Source: Pelagibacterium luteolum (lineage in GTDB: Bacteria; Pseudomonadota; Alphaproteobacteria; Rhizobiales; Devosiaceae). From it: DNA of 64,000 nt. The stretch is taken from NCBI RefSeq assembly GCF_900100665.1, contig NZ_FNCS01000009.1, positions 62,001 to 126,000 on the forward strand. The letters run 5' to 3'. The position numbers and the translations under genes were made by a program. Positions 53,647 through 62,899 of the stretch are shown here, piece after piece; the stretch's first letter is position 1; every line of letters starts with the position of its first letter. The notes beneath the pieces were generated by a model, which made no database searches, was not told the origin of the DNA, and worked only from the letters and a program-made list of their open reading frames with translations.

Positions 53647-55617
53647 ATGATTAAGGTGACGTTCCCCGACGGTGCAGTGCGTGAATTCGCTCTCGGCACC
53701 ACCGGGACCACCATCGTCGAAGGCATCTCCAAGTCGCTAGCCAAGAAAACCGTCGCTATGCGCTGGAACGGCGAGCTTGCCGATCTGTCCGACGTCCTCG
53801 ATGCTGATGGCAAGATCGAGTTCGTGCTGCGCGATGATCCGGCGGCGCTCGAATTGATCCGTCACGACGCGGCCCACGTTCTGGCCGAGGCGGTTCAGGA
53901 ACTCTGGCCCGATACCCAGGTCACGATAGGTCCCGTGATCGAGAACGGGTTCTTCTACGACTTCTACCGTGCCGAGCCGTTTTCGGAGGACGATCTGCGC
54001 GTCATCGAAAAGAAGATGGAAGAGATCGTTGATCGCGGCGCCGAGTTCACCAAGGAAGTCTGGGATCGCGAGGAAGCCAAGAAGGCCTTTTCCGCCAAGG
54101 GCGAACAGTTCAAGGTCGAACTGATCGACGCTATCCCCGACGATCAGCAGCTCAAGATCTACAAGCAGGGTCAGTGGTTCGATCTCTGCCGCGGCCCGCA
54201 CATGCGCTCGACCAAGGATGTCGGCAAGGCCTTCAAGCTGACCAAGGTTGCCGGCGCATATTGGCGCGGGGACTCCAATCGTGAAGTCCTGAGTCGGATC
54301 TACGGAACCGCTTGGGCCGGTAAAGATCAGCTCGACGCGCATCTTCACATGATCGAAGAGGCCGAAAAACGCGATCACCGCAAGATCGGGCAGGAGATGG
54401 ATTTGTACCATTTCCAGCACGAGGCGCAGGGGTCGGTGTTCTGGCACCCTAAGGGCTTCGTCATGTACAACCAGATGGAGGCCTATATCCGCCGCCGTCT
54501 AAACGCATCCGGCTACAAGGAAATCAAGACGCCGCAGCTTCTCGACAACAAGCTTTGGGAGAAGTCCGGCCATTGGCAGAAATTCCGCGATGGCATGTTT
54601 GTTGTGCCTGACGAAATTCCGTCGATGGAAGAAGGCAAGCCCATCGTATCGATGGATGCCAATCTTCTGGCACTCAAGCCAATGAACTGCCCGGCGCACG
54701 TGCAGGTCTTCAACCAGGGGATCAAGTCTTACCGCGATCTACCCCTGCGGCTTGCCGAATTTGGCTGTTGTCATCGTAATGAGGCCCATGGCGCGCTCCA
54801 TGGCCTGATGCGGGTGCGGCAGATGACGCAGGACGATGCCCACATCTTCTGCCGGATCGACCAGATTCAGGCAGAGACTGAAAAGTTCTGCGCGCTGCTC
54901 GACTCTGTTTACGAGGACATGGGCTTTACCGAAGTCCGCATCCTGCTTGCGACACGTCCTGAAACGCGCGCCGGTGACGATTCGGTGTGGGACCTGGCTG
55001 AAAAGAGCCTTGGCGATGCGCTTTCGGCCACAGGTCGGAAGTTCGAAATCGCAGAAGGCGAGGGGGCTTTCTATGGTCCCAAGCTCGAATTCCACCTTAA
55101 GGACGCCATCGGTCGCTCTTGGCAGTGCGGTACACTGCAGCTTGATTTCGTGATGCCCGAACGTCTGGATGCGTCTTATGTCGCTGAAGATGGTTCGCGC
55201 CAGCGCCCCGTGATGCTGCACCGCGCGATCCTGGGATCGCTGGAACGGTTCCTGGGCATGATGATCGAAAGTTATGCCGGTCGCATGCCGCTTTGGCTGG
55301 CGCCCGTGCAGGTCGTCGTGGCCACGATCGTTTCTGACGCCGATGATTACGCACAGGAGGTTGTTGCAGACTTGCGGGCAAAGGGTATCCGTGCCGAAGT
55401 CGATACACGCAACGAGTCCATCAACTACAAGGTACGCGAGCACTCGGTCGGTCGCGTGCCCTTTATCTTCGTCGCCGGACGGCGCGAGGCGGAGGAGAAG
55501 ACGGTCTCGATCCGCCAGCTTGGCAGTCAGGGGCAGACGGTCAAGCCTGTCGATGAGGCCATCGGCGAGTTGGTCCGCGACGTGACCCCGCCCGATCTCA
55601 AGCGCAAGGCGGCTTAG
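53647..55617 (+). CDS. thrS: Threonyl-tRNA synthetase
   Basis: 656 residues in the usual order: TGS domain (1-60), editing domain with [11 protein letters not shown] (HxxxH, about 75), class II core with motif 2 [20 protein letters not shown], a Zn site (Cys in [11 protein letters not shown] plus later His), motif 3 [14 protein letters not shown], and a C-terminal anticodon-binding domain. ATG 53647 has GGAG seven bases upstream. It charges tRNA-Thr. A terminator follows. No T-box-type leader is seen. Confidence 0.97.
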   Translation: MIKVTFPDGAVREFALGTTGTTIVEGISKSLAKKTVAMRWNGELADLSDVLDADGKIEFVLRDDPAALELIRHDAAHVLAEAVQELWPDTQVTIGPVIENGFFYDFYRAEPFSEDDLRVIEKKMEEIVDRGAEFTKEVWDREEAKKAFSAKGEQFKVELIDAIPDDQQLKIYKQGQWFDLCRGPHMRSTKDVGKAFKLTKVAGAYWRGDSNREVLSRIYGTAWAGKDQLDAHLHMIEEAEKRDHRKIGQEMDLYHFQHEAQGSVFWHPKGFVMYNQMEAYIRRRLNASGYKEIKTPQLLDNKLWEKSGHWQKFRDGMFVVPDEIPSMEEGKPIVSMDANLLALKPMNCPAHVQVFNQGIKSYRDLPLRLAEFGCCHRNEAHGALHGLMRVRQMTQDDAHIFCRIDQIQAETEKFCALLDSVYEDMGFTEVRILLATRPETRAGDDSVWDLAEKSLGDALSATGRKFEIAEGEGAFYGPKLEFHLKDAIGRSWQCGTLQLDFVMPERLDASYVAEDGSRQRPVMLHRAILGSLERFLGMMIESYAGRMPLWLAPVQVVVATIVSDADDYAQEVVADLRAKGIRAEVDTRNESINYKVREHSVGRVPFIFVAGRREAEEKTVSIRQLGSQGQTVKPVDEAIGELVRDVTPPDLKRKAA

Positions 55618-55622
55618 ACACG

Positions 55623-55653
55623 AAAACCCCCGGACGTGTGTTCGGGGGTTTTT
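55623..55653 (+). terminator. Bidirectional terminator after thrS
   Basis: 10-bp perfect stem AAAACCCCCG/CGGGGGTTTT (55623-55632 and 55643-55652), loop of ten, then T. Its reverse orientation also serves the leftward gene ending at 55660. Confidence 0.92.
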
Positions 55654-55659
55654 GCTTTA

Positions 55660-56634
55660 TCAGAACGCCGAGGTCAGGATTTCCACCTGACGGGGAGCGC
55701 CCGCGGTGACTTCGAATTCCCGGTTATAGACATTGTCGCCGAGCTTTGCCAAAGCCAGATAGTCGCCTTCGGCGAGCACGGTTGCCGGGAACGCGCCGAT
55801 ATCGCTGAAGATCGTTTCGCCTTGCGGTGTCTGGATGGTCCATTCCACGTCGGCAATCGCTTCCCCGCCTTCTTCCGAGACGAGTCGAAGCGCAACCTGC
55901 GCAGCACGATGAAAAAGCGTTGCCTCGGTCATCTGGCCAGGCTCGACTCGGAGTTCCGAGCGCACGACAGCGTTGATGGGGCCGAAACGCGATACGATAG
56001 AATAGATGCCGGCGTTCAGGTGGATCAACTCGCCCGCCACGAGATTCTCGGCAACGGTGACGCGGCCATCAGGACCTTGCGAATAGACGTCGAACCGTAC
56101 GAGGTCGGGCGGGATTGGCACATCGCCTGTTACCATTGCGTTGAGATTGAGCCCGCCGACTTCGAAGACGATGGTGTGGGTATTGGGGCCAGGCTCAACG
56201 AACAAGGTGTCGCTGACCTGGGCGCGCCCGTAAGCGACATGCATCACATATTCGCCTGGCGGTAGGCTCAGCGTGGCTGTTGATTCCTCGGATTTGGCGA
56301 CGAGAGCAAGTTCGCCCGTCTCGTCGACCTCCGTGTCGAAGACGCGCCAGACGAGACCGTCTGGGATAAAGGGGCCGTCATCCGAAAGGCGCGCCGAAAG
56401 CGTAACCGGCTGAGGGTCTGTGATATGCGAAAAATCTGGCCGGACATCTGGGCCGATTTCCTGATCGATCACCCCGTCATCGTCGAGGCCGACAGCGTTT
56501 TCGCCCGTGCCACCGAACTCTTCCGGGCGCGGCGGGGGAACAGGAGAAACCAGATCTTCGTCAATTTCCTGCGCTAAAGCATTGGCGCCCGATAGCGCCA
56601 AAATACTCACAACGAAAAGGGTACGCAGCCGCAT
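55660..56634 (-). CDS. Secreted/periplasmic protein with beta-sandwich repeats, unknown
   Basis: 324 residues. The signal peptide ends SGANALAQ (about residue 22) and is followed by an acidic, Pro-rich linker (VSPVPPPRPEEFGG). The remainder alternates PGEYVMHVAYGRAQVSD-type strands, with several ExGxY/GxY turns (AGIYSIVSRFG, EGDYLALAKLGD), suggesting two or three repeated beta-sandwich (PEGA- or Ig-like) units. Function unknown. ATG 56634; an in-frame ATG at 56757 runs through the divergent gene's promoter region. Confidence 0.8.
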   Translation of the reverse strand: MRLRTLFVVSILALSGANALAQEIDEDLVSPVPPPRPEEFGGTGENAVGLDDDGVIDQEIGPDVRPDFSHITDPQPVTLSARLSDDGPFIPDGLVWRVFDTEVDETGELALVAKSEESTATLSLPPGEYVMHVAYGRAQVSDTLFVEPGPNTHTIVFEVGGLNLNAMVTGDVPIPPDLVRFDVYSQGPDGRVTVAENLVAGELIHLNAGIYSIVSRFGPINAVVRSELRVEPGQMTEATLFHRAAQVALRLVSEEGGEAIADVEWTIQTPQGETIFSDIGAFPATVLAEGDYLALAKLGDNVYNREFEVTAGAPRQVEILTSAF

Positions 56635-56775
56635 CAACACACCGTTTGCCGAACCGCTCCTTGGAGAACGCGCGATTCCTAATCTTGGAATAGGGAAATC
56701 CTGTGTCATAAGGAGCCCTATTGAGCAAGCCGAAGGGCTTGCGTCCGCAAGCTGCAATGGAGCCTTTCGTCCACA

Positions 56776-57354
56776 ATGCCCGCCAATGAAGCTCTTCGAG
56801 ACTATCTTCTGACACGTCGTACGGTGACCGCACCGTTTCTAGCCGAGCCCGGCCCTAGTCCAGACCAACTCCAGGAGATGCTCACGATCGCATGTCGGGT
56901 ACCGGATCATGGTAAATTGGCACCTTGGCGGTTCCTGATTTATGATGGCGACGCGCGAGTACGTGTCGGAGATAAGCTGCATAACCTCGCCGCACGCAAA
57001 TGGCCGGATCGAAACGCCGAACAGCTTGACGCCGAGCGAAGACAATTTCTGCCTGCACCGCTGACAGTCGGCGTCATCTCCACCGCAGCGCCGCATTTCA
57101 AAATTCCCGAACTTGAGCAATTGATGGCGGCGGGAAATGCCTGTTTTAATCTCTGTCACGCGGCAAACGCCTTGGGTTTCGGTGCCCAATGGGTGACTCG
57201 ATGGTTCGCCTTCGAACCCGAGGCTGCTCAGATGCTAGGGGCTAGACCCGGCGAACAATTTGTCGGTTTCGTCCACATCGGAACGCCACAAACACAGCTG
57301 GAAGATCGTGAACGGCCGGATCCAAAGGCTCTGACCACGCGGTGGGATGGTTAA
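56776..57354 (+). CDS. Nitroreductase family protein (YdjA-like)
   Basis: 192 residues. LLTRRTVTAPFLAEPGPSPDQLQEMLTIACRVPDHGKLAPWRF holds the FMN-phosphate Arg pair and the PDHGKLxPWRF motif typical of the YdjA/RutE-type nitroreductase branch. The end GFVHIGTP is also family-typical. Flavin-dependent reductase, substrate unknown. ATG 56776, divergent from 55660-56634 with a 141-base gap. Confidence 0.9.
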   Translation: MPANEALRDYLLTRRTVTAPFLAEPGPSPDQLQEMLTIACRVPDHGKLAPWRFLIYDGDARVRVGDKLHNLAARKWPDRNAEQLDAERRQFLPAPLTVGVISTAAPHFKIPELEQLMAAGNACFNLCHAANALGFGAQWVTRWFAFEPEAAQMLGARPGEQFVGFVHIGTPQTQLEDRERPDPKALTTRWDG

Positions 57355-57414
57355 CCAGGGGTTAACCTCGTTAGGATTTTATTTGCCCAACCTTGTCGAG
57401 TCGCAGCAGAGTCC

Positions 57415-58233
57415 ATGGTTTCGCCTGTTTCGAATATTCCCCAGCCCATTGCTTATGCTCTCGACAGGGCAGGGACGCGCAATGGCGTGGATTTCGATTA
57501 TCTGCTGCAAACCGCGATCCGTGAGAGCAGCCTAAACCCGTCAGCAAAGGCGCCGACATCATCGGCAACGGGCCTGTTTCAATTCATCGAGAGCACGTGG
57601 CTCGAAGTGATGAAGGACGAGGGGCCACGCCTCGGATACCAGGACTTTGCTGACCAGATACAGGCGAATGGTGGCGAGTTCTTCGTCTCCGATCCTGCGA
57701 CACGCCAGCAGATTCTCGATTTGCGGTTTAACCCCGAGGTCTCTGCCGACCTTGCAGCCGCGTTCACGCGCAACAATGGCGATTATCTCTACGGAAAATT
57801 CGGGCGCATGCCGAGCGCAGGCGAGCTTTATATTGCCCATTTCTTGGGTAGTCGTGGCGCTGAACGATTCTTCGAGCTCGGCCTGCAGGATCCCAACGCC
57901 AACGCGGCCGCCGCATTTCCGCGACCCGCAGCCGCCAACCCCACAATCTTTTATGACGATGGGCGCCCGCGCACCGTTCGAGAAGTGTATCAGGTTCTCG
58001 TGGCACGCCATGGCGGCGGGCCCTCCAATGCAGCATTTGCTGCGCAACAGATGGCGTCTCAGCCGCCCATGCCTTCGCGATATGAGGTCGACACGGGGCC
58101 GGTCATTCCGCCCGGCGTATCGTTTACGTCGCTCTTTTCAACGCAGGCTACTCCCGAAAGCCGCCCAGTGGTGGAAACCGGCAACGCCGTTCCCGGCCGT
58201 GCCTTGTTCAGCGATATTTATTCGGGCGAGTAA
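57415..58233 (+). CDS. Lytic transglycosylase-like protein
   Basis: 272 residues. A SLT-type catalytic region lies at LLQTAIRESSLNPSAKAPTSSATGLFQFIESTW (catalytic Glu in RES, then the GLFQF signature), followed by AAAFTRNNGDYLYGKFGRMPSAGELYIAHFLG. The C-terminal about 120 residues are Pro/Ala-rich. No obvious signal peptide at the N-terminus. Related proteins cut peptidoglycan, often near flagellar or secretion genes, but none are seen here. Confidence 0.88.
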   Translation: MVSPVSNIPQPIAYALDRAGTRNGVDFDYLLQTAIRESSLNPSAKAPTSSATGLFQFIESTWLEVMKDEGPRLGYQDFADQIQANGGEFFVSDPATRQQILDLRFNPEVSADLAAAFTRNNGDYLYGKFGRMPSAGELYIAHFLGSRGAERFFELGLQDPNANAAAAFPRPAAANPTIFYDDGRPRTVREVYQVLVARHGGGPSNAAFAAQQMASQPPMPSRYEVDTGPVIPPGVSFTSLFSTQATPESRPVVETGNAVPGRALFSDIYSGE

Positions 58234-58308
58234 CAGCCACCAGCCTATGGTGAACCAATCCTTAAACCTTGATCGCTAGGTTTTGGACACTGGTTCTGGG
58301 GATGCGTA

Positions 58309-59508
58309 ATGGTTGCTTATCAGCGGTATGTGGAACTGTCGTCTTCCGGCGATAGCGAGGAGCGCGGTCAGGCGGCGCATCTGGCCGCAATCGCCTATCT
58401 TGGCCACCGCGGTCCAGCCGACGAACACGCCGCACTGTATGCCGCGCTGATGAATTTCCTCGACGATCCATCGGTCAAGGTTCGTGCGGCTCTGGCCTAT
58501 GGCCTTCTCCATTCCGACCATGCTCCCCGTCCGCTGATGTTGGCGCTGGCCCAGGATGCGCCTGTCATATCGCGGGCCGTGGTGCAATTCTCTCCGATGC
58601 TGCTCGATGCGGACCTCATGGGCATTATTCGCTCGGGCGATCCCGATATGCTGGCCGTCATCACCGCGCGTCCGGCACTCAGCCAGCGTGTCGCTCTGGC
58701 GCTGACGCGACTGGGCAATCCCGACCTCTGCATCCGTGTTTTGGGACGCGCAGATATCGAGCTTCCCGACGATGATTTGATGATGATGGCCGAGACGTGG
58801 GGTGAAGACCCCAAGGTGCGTGGTGCGCTGTTCAATCGCAAGGATTTGCCGGGACAGGCGAGACTCTATCTCGTTGAGTGCGTACGCAACGCGCTTTCAG
58901 GTCTGCGTATCGTCAAGGGCGCCATCCAGCCGCGTCGTCTTGACCGCATGATGCGCGATGCATGTGACAGTGCCGCGACGTCGATCGGTGAACGCGAGGC
59001 GGGAAGGGGGCAGCGCGGTTTTGTTGCTACTCTCGCCGACAATGACAAGATCACGGCACGGCTGATGCTGCATGCGCTTGTGCACGGTCGTGTCCTGTTT
59101 TTCGCCGATGCGTTGGCACATCTGTCGCAAACGCCTAGGCGCAAGGTTTTCACGATGCTCGATGGCGGGAGCCGCGCTGCGCTTCACGCTCTGTTCGCAC
59201 GCTGCGGCTTTACGCCTGCGGTGCGCAATCTTCTGGCGCGAATGGTGTCGCACGCGCGACGCGCGGACCTCGCCGACGATGTGGCCGCTCGCTACTTCGT
59301 TGTGTCGCTGTTGATCGAGGAGTTGATCGCCGAGCATGACGGCAGCATCCCGCCGACACTCGACGAAGCCTTTGCGTATCTCAATGAACAAAACATTGCG
59401 TTGGCGCGCCTTGCTGCACGGGGCGTGATGCCCGCGTTTGCAGACGAGGCGCCCGATCTGGCAATGCTGCCCGATCACACGCCCAAGCTGGCGCTGCCGG
59501 CCGCCTAG
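58309..59508 (+). CDS. DUF2336 domain protein
   Basis: 399 residues, almost entirely alpha-helical with HEAT-like repeats: SVKVRAALAYGLLHSDHAPRPLMLALAQDAPVISRAVVQFSP is a family hallmark, continuing with RLGNPDLCIRVLGRADIELPDDD. DUF2336 proteins are alphaproteobacterial and of uncertain role, sometimes linked to polar or cell-cycle functions. Soluble, no signal peptide. ATG 58309. Confidence 0.88.
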   Translation: MVAYQRYVELSSSGDSEERGQAAHLAAIAYLGHRGPADEHAALYAALMNFLDDPSVKVRAALAYGLLHSDHAPRPLMLALAQDAPVISRAVVQFSPMLLDADLMGIIRSGDPDMLAVITARPALSQRVALALTRLGNPDLCIRVLGRADIELPDDDLMMMAETWGEDPKVRGALFNRKDLPGQARLYLVECVRNALSGLRIVKGAIQPRRLDRMMRDACDSAATSIGEREAGRGQRGFVATLADNDKITARLMLHALVHGRVLFFADALAHLSQTPRRKVFTMLDGGSRAALHALFARCGFTPAVRNLLARMVSHARRADLADDVAARYFVVSLLIEELIAEHDGSIPPTLDEAFAYLNEQNIALARLAARGVMPAFADEAPDLAMLPDHTPKLALPAA

Positions 59509-59534
59509 GGCATTTTGGGTTAGTTTCAGCCAAC

Positions 59535-60311
59535 CTAATATCGAAACTGTTCGACCAGCACCCGGTCGTCGAGCCCATGGCCAGGATCGAACAGCAGCGT
59601 GACGGCGTGCCTGCGGTCTTCATGCACCTCGACCTCAATGACCCCATCGAATTCGACGTTGTCAGCCACGGCGCTCACTGGTCGCTTTGCGCTTTCCAAG
59701 GTGCGAAACGCGATACTTGCCCGGTTGGAGATTATGGCGCCACGCCAGCGCCTGGGGCGGAACGGAGAGATTGGGGTCAGGGCCAGAAGCGGCGCCGTGA
59801 TCGGTAGGATCGGCCCGTGCGCCGAAAGATTATACGCTGTTGATCCAGCAGGGGTCGCAACGATCACACCGTCACAGATCAGTTCGTCGAGCCGCAATTC
59901 TCCGTCGATGCGGATTTCGATCTTCGCTGCCTGATATGACGAGCGATAGAGCGAGACTTCGTTCAGCGCCAGAGCCTCCGAGACGCGCCCATTGGCATCG
60001 GTCACGCGCATTTTGAGCGGATGGATGGTCGTGGGCAAAGCGGCGCGCAGGCGGACGTCGAGTGCGTCGGGCCGAAACTCGTTCATAAGAAACCCGACGG
60101 ATCCAAAGTTCATGCCATAAACCGGGATGCCGTGATCCATGACCTTGTGCAGCGTTTCGAGCATAAGCCCGTCACCGCCAAGCGCTACGATAATGGATGC
60201 GGTGTCTAGGCCGGCGTTGCCATGCTTGGCTATCAGCGCCTCACGCGCCTCCTGCGCATCGGGTGTATCCGAAGCGATGAACGCCACCCTGCCATCGGTA
60301 TATAGTGCCAA
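59535..60311 (-). CDS. nadK: NAD kinase
   Basis: 258 residues. GGDG motif at 45-48 ([11 protein letters not shown]), the NAD-binding [20 protein letters not shown] and the conserved [21 protein letters not shown]. Makes NADP from NAD and ATP. The start is TTG 60311 with GAGG five bases upstream; the family N-terminus ([12 protein letters not shown]) begins just after, and no ATG fits. Confidence 0.95.
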   Translation of the reverse strand: MALYTDGRVAFIASDTPDAQEAREALIAKHGNAGLDTASIIVALGGDGLMLETLHKVMDHGIPVYGMNFGSVGFLMNEFRPDALDVRLRAALPTTIHPLKMRVTDANGRVSEALALNEVSLYRSSYQAAKIEIRIDGELRLDELICDGVIVATPAGSTAYNLSAHGPILPITAPLLALTPISPFRPRRWRGAIISNRASIAFRTLESAKRPVSAVADNVEFDGVIEVEVHEDRRHAVTLLFDPGHGLDDRVLVEQFRY

Positions 60312-60373
60312 GGCCGCCTCTCCCGCGATGAACCACGCTCGCCAGCGCGTTTAGCACGCATGGGTGGGGCAGG

Positions 60374-60682
60374 CTAGCGGCGGCGCAACGCTCTGGCAAA
60401 CATAGGCAGACGCCAGGCAAGCCATGGCAGTGCGACCAGATTTCCCAGAAACGGCAGAGCAATAATCACACCGAGCCGCGCGCGCATGTCAGGCTCTACG
60501 AACCAGACGATCACCCCGAAGGCCAGAAAGCCGATATAGAGGTCAACTAATGACACTGCACCCCAAGGGTCCGCAGAAACGGCAGCAAAGCTCTCGAAAA
60601 TATCGGCTCGAAGTGCGGCCGAAACGATCATCGCTGCGAAGGCGACAGCGGCAACAATCAGAGCAACACGAATAAGGGTCAT
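60374..60682 (-). CDS. Small membrane protein, three to four helices, unknown
   Basis: 102 residues: MTLIRVALIVAAVAFAAMIV (helix 1), VSLVDLYIGFLAFGVIVWF (helix 2), LGVIIALPFLGNLVALPWLAW (helix 3) and a basic tail (ARALRRR). No motif assigns a function. ATG 60682. It lies between nadK and the oxidase subunit-like gene, all leftward. Confidence 0.75.
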   Translation of the reverse strand: MTLIRVALIVAAVAFAAMIVSAALRADIFESFAAVSADPWGAVSLVDLYIGFLAFGVIVWFVEPDMRARLGVIIALPFLGNLVALPWLAWRLPMFARALRRR

Positions 60683-60751
60683 GAGTTACCTCCTGACCCT
60701 TCAACGCGCTAGGACCTGTGGCAGATCACGTTGGCCGACCGACCGATGTCG

Positions 60752-60991
60752 CTATCCCAAAATGAGAATCGCAATTCCTGCGACGGCCATCAGTGCGCCG
60801 AGGGCGACCGAGCCCCCGAGTGTCATGGCGTAGATCCCGCCCAGAAGAAGCGGGGCGTGCAGTACGAACGACAGAACGACATGTACGAAGCTGTTGAACG
60901 TCCTGACATGCTCTTGTTGATCGCTGTCGTTCTGAACGGGAATAGGGGTTTCGATGGCCGGGTCTATATTGACGAGTTGGGCGTCACTCAT
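60752..60991 (-). CDS. aa3-type cytochrome c oxidase subunit IV-like small membrane protein
   Basis: 79 residues: a soluble N-terminus then HVRTFNSFVHVVLSFVLHAPLLLGGIYAMTLGGSV and a second hydrophobic stretch GALMAVAGIAILIL. The Y/F-x-x-F pattern before the helix resembles the short bacterial subunit IV of aa3 oxidases (PF07835). ATG 60991. Low-specificity assignment. Confidence 0.6.
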   Translation of the reverse strand: MSDAQLVNIDPAIETPIPVQNDSDQQEHVRTFNSFVHVVLSFVLHAPLLLGGIYAMTLGGSVALGALMAVAGIAILILG

Positions 60992-61139
60992 GGCGTTAAT
61001 CCCTCGGTTGGGTGCCTTTAATAAAAACGCTTGGCGGTTCTGCCGGTTCGCCGGCATTAGCGTATCGTTCACATAGGTTTGCCAGCGTCCATTCCGATGC
61101 TTGCATCTGATCGAGACTGGTGCTAGCTAGCACGCCGCT

Positions 61140-61215
61140 GCCGGTATAGCTCAGTTGGTAGAGCATCTGATTTGTAATCAGAGGGTCGCGGGTTCAAGTC
61201 CTGCTGCCGGCACCA
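61140..61215 (+). tRNA. tRNA-Thr(TGT)
   Basis: 76 bases with encoded CCA. Acceptor GCCGGTA, D arm GCTCAGTTGGTAGAGC, anticodon stem CTGAT/ATCAG around loop TTTGTAA (anticodon TGT), T arm GCGGG-TTCAAGT-CCTGC. All stems are present, so it reads as a functional tRNA. Integration-type repeats follow immediately downstream. Confidence 0.96.
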
Positions 61216-61251
61216 ATAACCCCCTGAAATTGCTAGCTTTTATTTTCGACC

Positions 61252-61290
61252 CACTGGGGCGACGTCGCACTGGGGCGACATTGGGGCGAC
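61252..61290. repeat. GGGGCGAC direct repeats beside tRNA-Thr
   Basis: CACTGGGGCGAC is present at 61252-61263 and 61268-61279, and TTGGGGCGAC at 61281-61290, starting 37 bases after the tRNA. Clustered short direct repeats next to a tRNA 3' end resemble arm-type binding sites of tyrosine integrases. The rest of 61216-61459 carries no gene that can be supported; a G/C hairpin at 61383-61409 with TTTT may end a transcript. Confidence 0.6.
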
Positions 61291-61459
61291 CTGTGCGGAA
61301 TCAATCCCCTTGTGGCTGACGGCCGGCCGGATTATCCTGTGCATGGGCATAGCCCACGAGGTCGCCTGTCTTTGCGGCCGGCAAAGGGTCGCCTCGGCGG
61401 CCCCTTTTGTTATCTATGGAGGTCAAAGTGACCCCCTTAGCTTAACTTTCCTTGCACAG

Positions 61460-62278
61460 TTACCAGGACGGTGGCTTGGGACCATATCGCGAGATATCGA
61501 TGACCAGCTCAGGGTCAAAACCTTCTATCTCATACCCGTACCCACGCGCATTGCAGACCACCCGCGTCCCATCAACATCGTAATCAAAGCTGGCATGCGT
61601 GTGCCCGTGCACCCAGAGGTCGAGATCGAACCGCCCAAAGATATCGCTCATGTCCGAAACGAATGCCGGCGTGATGATATCCCCATTGAACTCGGGCGAC
61701 ACGCTGCCGGGGTGTGGCGCATGATGCGTCACCACCACCGTGCTGCCGTCGAAATCCTGCCGCAGGGTGTCTTCGATAAAGGCTCTCGATTTCAGATGGA
61801 GCCGCACAGCATGCCGGGGTGCAAAAAGCTCCATCTCGCCCGAGCGCAGCCCGATCTGGGAATGGTCGGAAAGGATGTTCTTGGCGGCAATCTCAAACCG
61901 GCGCCGGGCATGCTCTTCGCCATCGCTATAGAGGTCATAGTCTGTCCACAGGGTCGAGCCGACAAAGCGCGTGCCGGCGATCGTGATGGTGCTGTCGTCG
62001 AGCAAGTGGATGCCGAGTTCGGCAGCGCGTTCCATGAGCCTGGGGCGCACATCCAGGATGTCTTCGCCGAAGTAGTCGTGATTGCCCATCACCATCACAA
62101 CCGGCATGTGTGGAAGGATTTTGCGGGCAATCCATTCTAAGGATCGCTCGGGCGAACCGTCTCCGATATCGCCAGCGATGACCGCGACATCGGCATCGGG
62201 GATCGATGACCAGATGATCGGATCGTTGTCGAAATCAGATGGATTGAGATGCAGGTCGCTCAGGGTCCAGAGCTTCAT
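61460..62278 (-). CDS. Calcineurin-like metallophosphoesterase (1)
   Basis: 272 residues with all metal-binding blocks of the family: LSDLHLN (DxH), VIAGDIGDGSPE (GDxxD), VMVMGNHDYFG (GNHD), VVVTHHAPHPGS, and WVHGHTHASFDY (GHxH). Soluble. It is the last gene of the operon. Its ATG overlaps the stop of the next metallophosphoesterase (62275-62278, ATGA). Probable substrate: a nucleotide or phosphoester; unknown. Confidence 0.9.
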   Translation of the reverse strand: MKLWTLSDLHLNPSDFDNDPIIWSSIPDADVAVIAGDIGDGSPERSLEWIARKILPHMPVVMVMGNHDYFGEDILDVRPRLMERAAELGIHLLDDSTITIAGTRFVGSTLWTDYDLYSDGEEHARRRFEIAAKNILSDHSQIGLRSGEMELFAPRHAVRLHLKSRAFIEDTLRQDFDGSTVVVTHHAPHPGSVSPEFNGDIITPAFVSDMSDIFGRFDLDLWVHGHTHASFDYDVDGTRVVCNARGYGYEIEGFDPELVIDISRYGPKPPSW

Positions 62279-62874
62279 ACCTTCAGCCCCACGTCATCGG
62301 CATCTTCGGAATCATCAACGCCTAGCTGCTTCTTGGGGTCAGGTGCATGCCCCCGGCGCCACTCGGATGCCGGAAGATCGTCCATGATCTTCTGCAGATC
62401 AGGCAGCCTAAGGGGCGTAAAACCGATATTGTCGACGCCGATGTCGAGCGCACGATTGCTCGAGGGCATCGACGAATGCGAATGGCCAAAAAGATGGATG
62501 GCGTTGCGGTAGTATCCCGGCCATTCCCGCATTGGATAATGGCAGACAATGATGCGCTGCCCGGCGATGCGGGTATCAAGGATTTCGTGGACGCTTTCCC
62601 ATCCAAGCTTCAAATGCTTGTTGCGATCGTGATTGCCTCGCACCAGGACCTTTTTCCCGTTAAGCTTATCGAAGATGAACTGGGCCCGCTCGGCGCTGCA
62701 AAAGGCAAAATCCCCGCCGTGCACCACGGTGTCCCGCGGCCCGACGACGCTGTTCCAAGCCGTGATCATGGCCGCATCCATCTGAGCTGCAGTCTTGAAT
62801 GGACGCGCGCAGAAGTCGAGCACGCCCTCGTGCCCGAAATGGGTGTCGCTAATGAAAAAAGTATTATCTCTCAT
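62275..62874 (-). CDS. Calcineurin-like metallophosphoesterase (2), phage-type
   Basis: 199 residues, a short member with TFFISDTHFGHEGVLDF (DxH), VHGGDFAF (GDF), VLVRGNHDRNK (GNHD), VCHYPM and HLFGHSHSSM (GHSH). Similar short phosphoesterases are frequent in phages and integrative elements. ATG 62874 has AGGAGG seven bases upstream, 25 bases after the toxin-like gene stop. Only about the same fold as (1); the two are not close paralogues. Confidence 0.9.
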   Translation of the reverse strand: MRDNTFFISDTHFGHEGVLDFCARPFKTAAQMDAAMITAWNSVVGPRDTVVHGGDFAFCSAERAQFIFDKLNGKKVLVRGNHDRNKHLKLGWESVHEILDTRIAGQRIIVCHYPMREWPGYYRNAIHLFGHSHSSMPSSNRALDIGVDNIGFTPLRLPDLQKIMDDLPASEWRRGHAPDPKKQLGVDDSEDADDVGLKV

Positions 62875-62899
62875 ATCCTTGCCTCCTAGATTGCGCGGA

